A stretch of 43,192 nucleotides of DNA from F0422 sp003992255 (GTDB lineage: Bacteria; Bacillota; Negativicutes; Veillonellales; Veillonellaceae): NCBI RefSeq assembly GCF_003992255.1, contig NZ_RQVA01000016.1, forward strand, positions 1 through 43,192. Reading direction: 5' to 3'. Positions 17,037-24,883 of this stretch are shown in pieces. The notes beneath the pieces were generated by a model, which had not been told where the DNA came from, did no database searches, and was given only the letters and a program-made list of their open reading frames with translations. Every line of letters starts with the position of its first letter. Position 1 is the stretch's first letter. The translations under genes were made by a program, and so were the position numbers.

Positions 17037-17064
17037 ACTTGTAAAGTATTTCTACTTTACAAGT
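17037..17064. promoter_or_regulatory. 12-bp inverted repeat abutting the ylxM -35
   Basis: ACTTGTAAAGTA (17037-17048) and TACTTTACAAGT (17053-17064) are perfect inverted repeats separated by TTTC. They start 1 bp from the -35 box. There is no T-tract, so an operator or an upstream RNA hairpin is likelier than a terminator. Confidence 0.5.
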
Positions 17065-17090
17065 ATCTATAGTAGTCACACATTGTTGAC
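17064..17090. repeat. 27-bp promoter-upstream motif, copy A
   Basis: TATCTATAGTAGTCA followed by an ACATT core and ending TGAC; 24 of 27 positions match 40845-40871. The first 15 bp are identical. It lies 28 bp upstream of the ylxM -35. Confidence 0.65.
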
Positions 17091-17238
17091 GTGATCTTCT
17101 AAGGAAGAAAATGTACTCATTAAAAAAACTTAGATTTGCATTACATAAACACTCATTGAAGTGTAACTTCACCATAGTGACAAAGTAAATGTTTTTTCAA
17201 TATACAATTTGTTATATTGTATATTATTAAAACGCTAC

Positions 17239-18060
17239 CTATTCTTCTACAGGTATTGTAATTTTAGATAAATAGCTACTTCTATCTGTTTCCGTCCAAT
17301 AATTACGCACTGGTTCTATATACACGGATCCTGCAATCTGTAATCCTTCATAAGAGAGATAACTACTTACCTTCTCATAGATCCACGATGCTTGCTCTTC
17401 ATAGAGCCCTGTATAAAATAATTCCAAATACATGCCTCGAGGTCGCGTTATGATTTCCCTCTCTCCCTCGTAATCAAAGCCTACATCTGTACAGTAATGA
17501 CTATAGTTTGTAATATCACCTTTTTCATAAGCTTCACCGTCAATGGCCATACCAATCTTCACCTCTTTAAAAGGAACTTCATGCAATAGCTGAGCCTGAT
17601 GTTGTATCAAGGTAAATAGTTTTTTCTTCCCCTTTTCTTTCGCATCATAGGGAGTTAACACATAAAAAGATTCTTCTTTCATACCAAAGAACAATCGATT
17701 TTGAGGTATTTTTAAATATCGTTCTAAGTTAAATAAGGTTCTCTCTAAATGCATTTTATTGGTGTATAGATCGTTAATATCACGATCAAATCCATACCGA
17801 GCATCTTCCAACAGTGTCTTTAACATCTGTGGTCCCCGATGTTCCACATAATCTTGAATGTCTTTTAAAGATAAGTTTAATTTTTTTAATGTTAAAATAA
17901 TCTCTAATCGATAACATTCCTCTAATGTGTAATACCTATACCCATTGTCTTCAATTTTTGCTGGCGGAAATAAACCTAATTTTTCATAATATAAAATCGT
18001 CTGCTTTGATATACCATATATTTTTGATACATCTCCTATTGTCATATAAATGTCTCGCAT
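17239..18060 (-). CDS. MerR family regulator, BmrR-like
   Basis: A 273-residue transcription factor. Residues 6-75 are a MerR winged-helix domain (TIGDVSKIYGISKQTILYYEK, then LEECYRLEIILTLKKLNLSL), followed by a coiled linker (about 80-120) and a C-terminal domain of about 150 residues resembling the GyrI/BmrR effector-binding fold. It lacks the Cys pattern of metal-sensing MerR proteins, so a small organic ligand is likelier (inference). No efflux pump is adjacent; copA lies about 800 bp away beyond another gene. The target is unknown. Confidence 0.85.
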   Translation of the reverse strand: MRDIYMTIGDVSKIYGISKQTILYYEKLGLFPPAKIEDNGYRYYTLEECYRLEIILTLKKLNLSLKDIQDYVEHRGPQMLKTLLEDARYGFDRDINDLYTNKMHLERTLFNLERYLKIPQNRLFFGMKEESFYVLTPYDAKEKGKKKLFTLIQHQAQLLHEVPFKEVKIGMAIDGEAYEKGDITNYSHYCTDVGFDYEGEREIITRPRGMYLELFYTGLYEEQASWIYEKVSSYLSYEGLQIAGSVYIEPVRNYWTETDRSSYLSKITIPVEE

Positions 18061-18157
18061 ATGTCCCCGTCTTCCCTTTATTTATATTCATTTTGTGTAA
18101 TTACTGCCCACTCATGCTAAAACTGCACTATGGGTATGTAGTTTTATATGCATCTAT

Positions 18158-18166
18158 ACTATAGCA
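18158..18166 (-). promoter_or_regulatory. Possible extended -10 of merR
   Basis: The minus strand reads TGCTATAGT, about 100 bp upstream of the merR ATG. No convincing -35 is seen. Confidence 0.4.
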
Positions 18167-18362
18167 CAACTGTGGGATTTTTCATATATTGACTTTCATT
18201 CATGTGTTTTTATCAATAACTTAATTAATTCTCATAAAAAAGTAACTCTATTCTCTTCTTATTCACCTAAAACACGATAGTATCAGCACTTAACAGAGAT
18301 TTATAAGTATTTTAAAAATAATTATATTTCTTAGTTGACTCCACTATAACCATATCCTTTAC

Positions 18363-18395
18363 TATAATACCAGAGGACAGGTACACAAGTTGTAC
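18363..18395 (+). promoter_or_regulatory. -10 element and dyad before 62-aa gene
   Basis: TATAAT at 18363-18368 is followed by GTACA-CAAGT-TGTAC at 18381-18395. A TTGACT at 18335-18340 is 22 bp from the -10, too far for a standard spacer. The dyad would lie just after the transcription start, a position suited to repression. Confidence 0.45.
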
Positions 18396-18453
18396 AGGAG
18401 TTCTCATCGAGCAAGTTAATAAGTATAAACTATTGAATAAGGAGGCTATACCC

Positions 18454-18642
18454 ATGGCATGTGGACACAAAGGTCGCGAATTTTACGCAAATGACCCAGA
18501 AAAGTTAGCCCGCTACGATATGGCAATGCGCCACATCGAAGCAGCTCGTGAAGAAGGTCAATCTTCCGAGGAAATCCACGCTATGTTCAACCGTATTATG
18601 AGCGGTAACACAGCTGGTAAATGTAAGCACAAAAAAGGTTGA
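18454..18642 (+). CDS. 62-aa protein with terminal CxH motifs
   Basis: The ATG follows AAGGAGGCTATACCC, a strong ribosome binding site, and is chosen over an upstream TTG at 18433. The 62 residues begin MACGHKG and end KCKHKKG, so a Cys-x-His pair lies at each end of a predicted helical middle (DPEKLARYDMAMRHIEAARE; EEIHAMFNRI). This could bind a metal by bringing both ends together (inference). It is followed by a terminator and is convergent with copA. Family not recognised; coding status is well supported by its own promoter-like region, site and terminator. Confidence 0.8.
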   Translation: MACGHKGREFYANDPEKLARYDMAMRHIEAAREEGQSSEEIHAMFNRIMSGNTAGKCKHKKG

Positions 18643-18717
18643 TTCAAATATGTACGCCCATACTATTAGAATATACCCCAACCTTTGAGTGAAATAGATA
18701 GGACGTTGTCCGAAACA

Positions 18718-18758
18718 AAACCCCAACTCTTCTTCCCTTGAGTTGGGGTTCTATTTTT
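18718..18758 (+). terminator. Terminator of 62-aa gene
   Basis: CCCCAACTC (18721-18729) pairs with GAGTTGGGG (18740-18748), with flanking AA/TT extending the stem, followed by CTATTTTTA. It lies 76 bp after the stop codon. Confidence 0.8.
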
Positions 18759-18788
18759 ATATCCAATTTACAATCTCATCGCTAGATT

Positions 18789-18818
18789 ACTAGAACTCTA
18801 ATTTCCTAGAGTTCTAGT
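18789..18818. repeat. 12-bp perfect inverted repeat after copA
   Basis: ACTAGAACTCTA (18789-18800) and TAGAGTTCTAGT (18807-18818) are separated by ATTTCC. Neither side has a T-tract, so it is a poor intrinsic terminator; it may still mark the copA transcript end, 22 bp from its stop. Confidence 0.6.
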
Positions 18819-18839
18819 ATCAGCAACTAAAATCTTTGT

Positions 18840-20993
18840 TTATACATGTGCTCGTTTTAACCGCAGCGCATTACTTACCACGGTAACAGAACTGAAGGCC
18901 ATGGCTGTACCCGCAATGATTGGGCTCAAGTATCCTGCGGCTGCCAATGGTATGCCAATGCAGTTAAAAATTAAAGCCCAAAATAAATTCTGCTTAATGT
19001 TGGTCATTGTTTTACGACTAATGTTTACTGCTTGTACAAGAGTTCGCAAATCATTTCGCACTAATACGATATCCGCCGCCTCAATGGCTACGTCCGTACC
19101 ATGACCGATACCAAATCCAATATCTGCTAGCGCTAAAGCTGGCGCATCATTGATACCATCTCCCACCATGCCAACGGATTTTCCTTGACTTTGTAATGTG
19201 GCGATGGTATTTGCTTTATCTTGTGGCAGTACTTCCGCTACTACGTGAGTAATTCCTGCTTGGGCAGCTATATAGTTCGCTGTACGCGCATTGTCTCCTG
19301 TCACCATCCACACATCGATGCCTTGCTCTTGTAAAGCCTTTACAACCTCAGGAGTTTCTGGACGCAATGTATCTGCTACAGCCCAAATACCGTGTACTGT
19401 ACCGTCTACTAACAAGATGGATACAGAATTGCCTTGTTCTTCCAGACTGTGGATCTCCACTTGCCATGGCGTGATATCAACACCTAGTTCTTGCATCCAG
19501 CGAGTATGACCAACCCGAATCAATTTATCCGCTATACGTCCTTCCAATCCTTTTCCTGGAATATCTTGGAAGTCTTTCACGATTATTTGTGGCACGCCTT
19601 TGCTAGCACCGTATTTAGCAATGGCTTGTGCAATAGGATGTGTAGATCCTTTTTCAAGATTCACCGTGAAAGCTAAGTTATACATTTCATCACCTGCTGT
19701 ATATATCACTTTCGTAACAGATAGCTTTCCTTCCGTTAAAGTCCCAGTTTTATCCATGATGATGGCATTGATATGACCTGCTTTTTCTAAAAATTCTGCA
19801 CTTTTAATAAGCACACCATGTTCAGCTCCTAATCCTGATCCGACCATGATAGAAGTTGGAGTAGCCAAACCTAGAGCACAAGGACAAGCTATGACAAGCA
19901 CAGCTGTGCCGTACAATAAAGCATCTCCTACTGTGGAACCTAATCCGAAATACCAAATCCCCATAGTAAGGATGGCAATACCAATGACTACAGGAACAAA
20001 ATAGGATGCCACTACATCAGCTATACGCTGAATGCTCGCTTTCGAGGCTTGTGCTTGCTCTACTACTTTAATGATTTGCGACAACATCGTTGCCTCTCCT
20101 ATGGCAGTAGCTTTCATAATAAAAGAGCCCGATACATTGACGGTAGCCCCCATAACTTGACTAGAAGGACCTTTCTCTACTGGCACACTTTCACCCGTCA
20201 ACATCGCTTCATCCACTGTAGAGTTACCTTCTAAGATAATGCCATCCACAGGGATTTTTTCACCAGCACGAACTTGGATTTTGTCACCAACAATAATATC
20301 TTTAGTTGGAATATCCATCCACTGTCCATCTCGTTCCACATGAGCTACACTAGGTTGTAGGGCCATTAATTTTTGAATTGCTTCCGAAGTACGCCCCTTT
20401 GCAATGTCTTCTAACAATTTTCCTAATAAGATGAAAGTAATCAACCATGCAGAAGTTTCAAAGTACATCTCATGGTGTCCCACTGCCATCTGATAAATAC
20501 TAAACCCATACGCCACGGACGTACCCAATGCTACTAATACATCCATAGTGAGCGTGCCACTGCGAATGGCCGCAAAGGCACTCGTATAAAAAATCCAGCC
20601 TGATCCAAATTGAGCAATCGTAGCTAAGACCAACTCAATTTCATGAGATAGCATCGGCCACTGCCAGAAATAATGTCCCATCATGGATACCATCATCGGA
20701 ATTGCCATGAGAGCAGCCACCCCTAATCGGATGTATTGCCCTTTATGGGATGGTTGTTCTACCACGCCTCCTTCATCAGTAGCAATATGAGCACCAAAGC
20801 CTATTTTTTCAATGGCTGCAATCACTTCTGTCGCACCAATAGCGCTATCCTCTGTGTATGTGACTGTACCTTTGTTGGTGAGCAAGTTGACTTTTACATC
20901 AGCTACACCCTCTAATTTTTGTACTACTTTTTCTACACGTCCTACGCAGGCTGCGCAATGCATGCCTATAATAGAAAACTCTTCTTTATGCAT
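18840..20993 (-). CDS. copA: Copper-translocating P-type ATPase
   Basis: A P1B-1 ATPase that expels Cu(I) across the inner membrane. The 717 residues have a single N-terminal heavy-metal-associated domain with GMHCAAC (Cys13, Cys16), membrane helices from about 90, the TGES actuator loop (266-269), the CPC copper motif in the membrane (370-372), the phosphorylated DKTGT (414-418), the HP motif of the nucleotide domain (GSTHPIAQ) and GDGINDAPALA. The start has GAGGAGGAATT. No copZ, csoR or cueR is adjacent; the regulator is unknown, though an orphan MerR protein lies nearby. The single HMA domain makes it shorter than two-domain Firmicutes versions. Confidence 0.96.
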   Translation of the reverse strand: MHKEEFSIIGMHCAACVGRVEKVVQKLEGVADVKVNLLTNKGTVTYTEDSAIGATEVIAAIEKIGFGAHIATDEGGVVEQPSHKGQYIRLGVAALMAIPMMVSMMGHYFWQWPMLSHEIELVLATIAQFGSGWIFYTSAFAAIRSGTLTMDVLVALGTSVAYGFSIYQMAVGHHEMYFETSAWLITFILLGKLLEDIAKGRTSEAIQKLMALQPSVAHVERDGQWMDIPTKDIIVGDKIQVRAGEKIPVDGIILEGNSTVDEAMLTGESVPVEKGPSSQVMGATVNVSGSFIMKATAIGEATMLSQIIKVVEQAQASKASIQRIADVVASYFVPVVIGIAILTMGIWYFGLGSTVGDALLYGTAVLVIACPCALGLATPTSIMVGSGLGAEHGVLIKSAEFLEKAGHINAIIMDKTGTLTEGKLSVTKVIYTAGDEMYNLAFTVNLEKGSTHPIAQAIAKYGASKGVPQIIVKDFQDIPGKGLEGRIADKLIRVGHTRWMQELGVDITPWQVEIHSLEEQGNSVSILLVDGTVHGIWAVADTLRPETPEVVKALQEQGIDVWMVTGDNARTANYIAAQAGITHVVAEVLPQDKANTIATLQSQGKSVGMVGDGINDAPALALADIGFGIGHGTDVAIEAADIVLVRNDLRTLVQAVNISRKTMTNIKQNLFWALIFNCIGIPLAAAGYLSPIIAGTAMAFSSVTVVSNALRLKRAHV

Positions 20994-21200
20994 AATTCCT
21001 CCTCATGCTATTTGCTTCTATGTGAAAGATACCTAAATTTCTTAATGTGAATATATTAACACATATCCCATCTTTTTTCTAGTATATACCATATACGATT
21101 TTGATTGCTATGGGCTGTCTAACCAAACATGTTAATACAAGTTATTTTACTGTGCCTTTTAAAGACCATACTTTATACCCAACGGCATGATACTAACTTA

Positions 21201-21229
21201 TGTTATACTATAGATATACAAGACTTGTA
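21201..21229 (+). promoter_or_regulatory. Extended -10 and TACAAG dyad before yigZ
   Basis: TGTTATACT (21201-21209) resembles an extended -10. Starting 8 bp later is the perfect dyad TACAAG-A-CTTGTA (21217-21229), at or near the predicted transcription start. No clear -35 is visible. Confidence 0.5.
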
Positions 21230-21263
21230 AACTAATTTTTATTGTTCTTATACAGGAGTTCCT

Positions 21264-21923
21264 ATGTCAGATATACCTCATTCTTATATTACCATCGCCA
21301 ATGAATTCAGAACTGAATATATCATTGAAAAGTCTCATTTTATAGCTACCATTGCCCCTGTATCTACAGAAGAAGAGGCTCAAGCCTTTATTCAACGCAT
21401 TTCTAAAGAATTTTGGGATGCTACCCACAACTGCACGGCCTATGCCATTGGACCACGCCAAGAACAACAGCGCTCCTCAGATAACGGAGAACCTTCTGGT
21501 ACAGCTGGTAAACCTATGCTAGAAGTGTTGAAAAAAACTACGATTACCAATGTGGCTGTCGTAGTCACTCGCTATTTTGGTGGTATCAAGTTAGGTGCCG
21601 GTGGATTGATTCGGGCTTACTCTCATAGTGTAGCAAAAGCTGTTCAAGAAGGGCCTAAATTGCTCATTGCACCTCGGCAAATTGTATCTCTTACCATCGA
21701 CTATTCCTACTTTGGATCTGTGGAACGACAACTGCAAACATTGGAACTCCCCTATCAATCAACATTTACAGATACCATTTCTTTAGAAATATATGTGGAA
21801 CCAAGTTTTGTAAGTGAGTTAGAAACTACTATCACGAATCTCACAGGTGGTAATTTGCTCTGGGAGTTACAAGACATTCGCATGGTAGAATTACCCTACT
21901 CTTTTTCAACCGCTGAAGAGTAG
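21264..21923 (+). CDS. YigZ/IMPACT family protein
   Basis: A 219-residue cytoplasmic protein of the YigZ (UPF0029/IMPACT) family. The N-terminal domain shows EKSHFIATIAPVSTEEEAQAFI, then DNGEPSGTAGKPMLEVL and the signature VVVTRYFGGIKLGAGGLIRAYS (residues about 105-125); a C-terminal DUF1949-type ferredoxin-like domain follows. Bacterial function is not established; the eukaryotic relative IMPACT inhibits GCN2. A CAGGAG site lies before the ATG and a shared hairpin follows the stop. It is monocistronic, convergent with the small Cys/His gene. Confidence 0.9.
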   Translation: MSDIPHSYITIANEFRTEYIIEKSHFIATIAPVSTEEEAQAFIQRISKEFWDATHNCTAYAIGPRQEQQRSSDNGEPSGTAGKPMLEVLKKTTITNVAVVVTRYFGGIKLGAGGLIRAYSHSVAKAVQEGPKLLIAPRQIVSLTIDYSYFGSVERQLQTLELPYQSTFTDTISLEIYVEPSFVSELETTITNLTGGNLLWELQDIRMVELPYSFSTAEE

Positions 21924-21956
21924 AGTCAGCTTCACAGTAACAGCGAACACTATAGA

Positions 21957-21990
21957 AAAAAGCCACAGTGTTTTCCTTCACTGTGGCTTT
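21957..21990. terminator. Bidirectional terminator after yigZ
   Basis: AAAGCCACAGTG pairs with CACTGTGGCTTT through an 8-nt loop, flanked by A5 on the left and TTTC on the right. It separates yigZ from the convergent small gene ending at 21995. Confidence 0.85.
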
Positions 21991-21994
21991 CATG

Positions 21995-22204
21995 CTATGT
22001 ATCAGATGATTCCTTCTCTAAGGAATCCATACATTTTGTTTTGCAACACTCAGATACAAATTCGCCTACCGCTTCTTCATCATGTAATTCAGACGTCCAT
22101 GGATGTGGCCAGCCTTTAATATGATTATCCTTACATTGGCTAGATTCACAAGATTCTAAGCGATGTTCTTTTAAATGTTCAAGCCATGTTGTTAATAAAC
22201 CCAT
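21995..22204 (-). CDS. 69-aa Cys/His-rich protein
   Basis: The ATG is preceded by AAGGAAGTGGCT and the gene ends at the shared terminator, so it is probably real. The 69 residues contain five Cys (19, 24, 53, 54, 58) and five His (10, 14, 28, 34, 41), with SECCKTKC near the C-terminus, suggesting metal or iron-sulfur binding (inference). There is no signal peptide or membrane helix. Family not recognised. Together with the 62-residue CxH protein and copA it makes a metal-flavoured neighbourhood. Confidence 0.7.
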   Translation of the reverse strand: MGLLTTWLEHLKEHRLESCESSQCKDNHIKGWPHPWTSELHDEEAVGEFVSECCKTKCMDSLEKESSDT

Positions 22205-22585
22205 ATAGCCACTTCCTTTCTTACCATTACATGTGCATATTCTATAGTATTTGTCGCACTAAGCCCTATTCTATATATACAGTATACAATAGTGCTCTTC
22301 ATTTGTAAAATTACAGGTACTTATTATCTTATGACTATTCATTATATATACTGAATCATTTGTATGCCCCTACTCTAATGACTTTATATCGTTATATGCC
22401 CATTATTTTTATAATACTATATTTCATGTATATTAATATAAGAATAATAGAAGACGAAATTGAAAATTTATAGTACAATAATAAAGTAAAGGTTAACAAT
22501 AAGAAGTTCTATTGTACGATGATGTGCGCCCATGAATAGAAATGAACTAACATGACATCTGACTACGTATGTTTAGGAGGATACC
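22205..22585. other. Intergenic region, divergent small gene / LysR
   Basis: This 381-bp AT-rich stretch has no open frame of note. GTACAATA at 22473-22480 and TATTGTAC near 22509-22516 form a widely spaced inverted pair before the LysR gene, a possible autoregulatory site. The TCTATAGTA at 22241 resembles the start of the 27-bp motif at 17064 but matches only partly. Confidence 0.45.
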
Positions 22586-23482
22586 ATGGATACATCTTAC
22601 TATTATAATTTTATCATCTTAGTACAAACGGGGAATATGACGCAAGCAGCAGAGATACTGCACATTACTCAACCAGCTTTAAGTAAGCAACTCAAGTACT
22701 TAGAAGCAGAGTTTGGTACCCCCCTCTTAGTGATCAAGCGTGGCCAACGTGGAGCTAGCTTTCACCTGACAGAAGCAGGCCGTATTTTCTATGAGAAAGC
22801 ACAGCAATTATGTTCCATTGAAGAGTCTACCTATGCTGATGTAAAACGCCTTAGCTCTGAAGTAGAAGGCACGTTGCGCATTGCTTCGTCCGCATCTCGG
22901 TCCACTGCATTGATACAACAATATTTACACTTTTTCTCCCGTCAATATCCTATCGTTCGTTATGAGATATACGAAGGATTAATGACAGATGTAACAGAAT
23001 CTTTATTAAATGGTAGTGCTGAAATTGGTCTTTGTAATGAGCAAATGGTTGATTCCAATAAATTTGATATTTTATATACGGAAGCTGAAGATTTATATGC
23101 TCTATTCCGCAAGGATTTATTTTGGACAGATCGAGACTTAGAAAGCATTTCTTGGAAAGACATTTCCAAATGCCCGCTCAGTTTGTCTGGTGGTTCTGTA
23201 CGCATGCTTATGCAAGCACACCACAATGACTTCTCTTCATTAAATGTCATTTCTGTGACCACTACTAAAAGCTCTGCCATCGAATGGGCTCAATCAGGTA
23301 GAACTATTGCTATCATCCCTATGGATGGACAAGAAACTGTATCACATCCCGATATGACTCGCATTAAACTATCAGAGCTGACCAATACATTCTATAAAGC
23401 TTTCATCACGATCAAAGGGCAACCTTTATCCATGGTGGCACAACAATTTTTAGAATTCTATAAAGCTCATGCTGGTTCTTAA
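22586..23482 (+). CDS. LysR family transcriptional regulator
   Basis: A 298-residue LysR-type regulator. Residues about 1-60 are the winged HTH (NMTQAAEILHITQPALSKQLKYLEAEFGTPL in parts), followed by the linker helix and two-lobed effector-binding domain (from about 90, EGTLRIASSASRSTALIQQY). The TAGGAGGATACC site fixes the start. It is convergent with the APC permease/amidotransferase pair across a bidirectional terminator, so these are plausible but unproven targets. The effector cannot be told from sequence. Confidence 0.92.
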   Translation: MDTSYYYNFIILVQTGNMTQAAEILHITQPALSKQLKYLEAEFGTPLLVIKRGQRGASFHLTEAGRIFYEKAQQLCSIEESTYADVKRLSSEVEGTLRIASSASRSTALIQQYLHFFSRQYPIVRYEIYEGLMTDVTESLLNGSAEIGLCNEQMVDSNKFDILYTEAEDLYALFRKDLFWTDRDLESISWKDISKCPLSLSGGSVRMLMQAHHNDFSSLNVISVTTTKSSAIEWAQSGRTIAIIPMDGQETVSHPDMTRIKLSELTNTFYKAFITIKGQPLSMVAQQFLEFYKAHAGS

Positions 23483-23507
23483 TCTTCAAGAACCTATGCA
23501 AACTAAC

Positions 23508-23540
23508 AAAGGCTAGTTGATTTCATTCAACTAGCCTTTT
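23508..23540. terminator. Bidirectional terminator LysR / APC permease
   Basis: AAAGGCTAGTTGA (23508-23520) pairs with TCAACTAGCCTTT (23527-23539) across TTTCAT; a T follows, and A residues flank the other side. It lies between convergent stops. Confidence 0.88.
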
Positions 23541-23556
23541 CGTATATAATTATGGA

Positions 23557-24882
23557 CTATAATTCATCTGTTTCTTTTAGTAACCCTCGTTGTTTCTTAT
23601 TCAAGTACAAGAAATATAAAGGTAAAATAATGACGCATCCACCAAGTCCCCAAATCAATTGTTCTGTTTTTGCTTGTGCCAACATCCAAATCGATGTGAT
23701 GATCGCAATCACAGGGATAATGATGCCACCAGGTATTTTATAAGGACGTTCTTTGTGAGCCCATTTTTTACGGAAAATAATAACAGAAATACAAGTTGGT
23801 AAATATTGTGTGAATCGAGAGACTGCGCTAATCGCCGCCAACTGTACGAAGCTACCACTCCATGCTAATAATAGACTGAGTATTCCAGTAACAATACAAG
23901 CCACCACCGGTGTACCCCAGCTTGTACGTTTTGCTAGAACACTCGGCAACATACCATCTTCTGCCAAAGAAGTAGCAATGCGTGGTCCCAAGAAGGATTG
24001 CGCAATATTAATGCCGCCCATAGACAACAATGTACCTGCTAATACGAAATACATTCCCCAAGGCCCCATAATTTGACCAAATGCAGTTTGTAATGGTGCT
24101 TTGTCATTAGCCAAGGCATCTCCCATGATACCAATACACACTGCTAAAACAAGCATATACAATACAGATACAATAATCATCACCGTAATAATAGCACGAG
24201 GAAGATTCTTCTTCGGATTTTCCATATCTTCTGCTGCTACAGCAATGGCTTCAAAACCAGTGTAGGCAAAGAATAACAAAATAGCGGCCGCCGCGAAAGA
24301 CCCAGATACTCCACCATCTGAAAGTTCTACAAAATCTGGTACAAATGGAGTAAAGTTACTGCCATTGATAGCAAATAAACCAATTACAATAAATGCAAAT
24401 AAAGGAACAAGCTTAGATACGGTAATCAAATTATTTAATATCTTTGTCATATTGACGCCAATAATATTAATAATCGTTAACAGAACGATAATAATAGTGG
24501 CGATGACATCTTTCATAAAATCTCCAGATAATGCTGGAATTGCAGCACCTAAAGCAGTAGCAAATCCCACCGCCATAACAGCCCAAGCGATGAGGACAAC
24601 AATCCATTTCAAGACGCCTACTTCAAAGCCCCAAAAATCTCCTAACGCATGCTTCGCATATAAGTACGGTCCACCATTACGTGTAAAAAAACCTGCTACT
24701 TCTGCAAAGCACAGAGCAATACAAATTGCTAAAAATGCATCAAATAGTAACACACCCAAACTAGCTGGGCCAATCAATGCGTAGGCTTTATTAGGTAGCA
24801 AGAAAATACCCGTTCCCACAATGGCATTAATCCCTAATAAGACAATACTCCAAAATCCAAATTTACTTGTTTTTTGTTCCAT
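23557..24882 (-). CDS. APC family amino acid permease
   Basis: A 441-residue inner-membrane transporter of the amino acid-polyamine-organocation superfamily with about 12 hydrophobic helices. The start is MEQKTSKFGFWSIVLLGINAIVGTGIFLLP: the glycine-rich GxG(I)F of helix 1 is the substrate loop. The site AGAAAGAGGTGT precedes this ATG, and an upstream start at 24921 would overlap the previous gene. It begins 1 bp after the stop of the amidotransferase-family gene, so the two are cotranscribed. This suggests uptake of an amino acid or gamma-glutamyl compound handled by that hydrolase (inference). Confidence 0.9.
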   Translation of the reverse strand: MEQKTSKFGFWSIVLLGINAIVGTGIFLLPNKAYALIGPASLGVLLFDAFLAICIALCFAEVAGFFTRNGGPYLYAKHALGDFWGFEVGVLKWIVVLIAWAVMAVGFATALGAAIPALSGDFMKDVIATIIIVLLTIINIIGVNMTKILNNLITVSKLVPLFAFIVIGLFAINGSNFTPFVPDFVELSDGGVSGSFAAAAILLFFAYTGFEAIAVAAEDMENPKKNLPRAIITVMIIVSVLYMLVLAVCIGIMGDALANDKAPLQTAFGQIMGPWGMYFVLAGTLLSMGGINIAQSFLGPRIATSLAEDGMLPSVLAKRTSWGTPVVACIVTGILSLLLAWSGSFVQLAAISAVSRFTQYLPTCISVIIFRKKWAHKERPYKIPGGIIIPVIAIITSIWMLAQAKTEQLIWGLGGCVIILPLYFLYLNKKQRGLLKETDEL

Positions 24883-24883
24883 A

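Larger units (their letters stand above)
16946..17238. other. Dyad-rich intergenic region ylxM-merR
   Basis: There is no coding region. The region holds the ylxM promoter, a 12-bp perfect inverted repeat just upstream of its -35, a 27-bp motif shared with the typA promoter region, and two more dyads: TGAAGT-GTA-ACTTCA (17157-17171) and a 10-bp stem AATATACAAT / ATTGTATATT (17199-17225) directly after the merR stop, which may act as a weak terminator. Confidence 0.6.
18061..18453. other. Intergenic region merR / 62-aa gene
   Basis: This AT-rich divergent region shows no coding signal. It holds a likely merR promoter (18158-18166), a TATAAT (18363-18368) for the plus-strand small gene, and the dyad GTACA-CAAGT-TGTAC (18381-18395). 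Confidence 0.55.

Noticed and set aside
18840..20993. CopY-type cop box (TACAnnTGTA) near copA
   Set aside because: The nearest similar dyad (18381-18395) has a 5-bp centre and lies upstream of a different gene; no cop box is seen in the copA leader.
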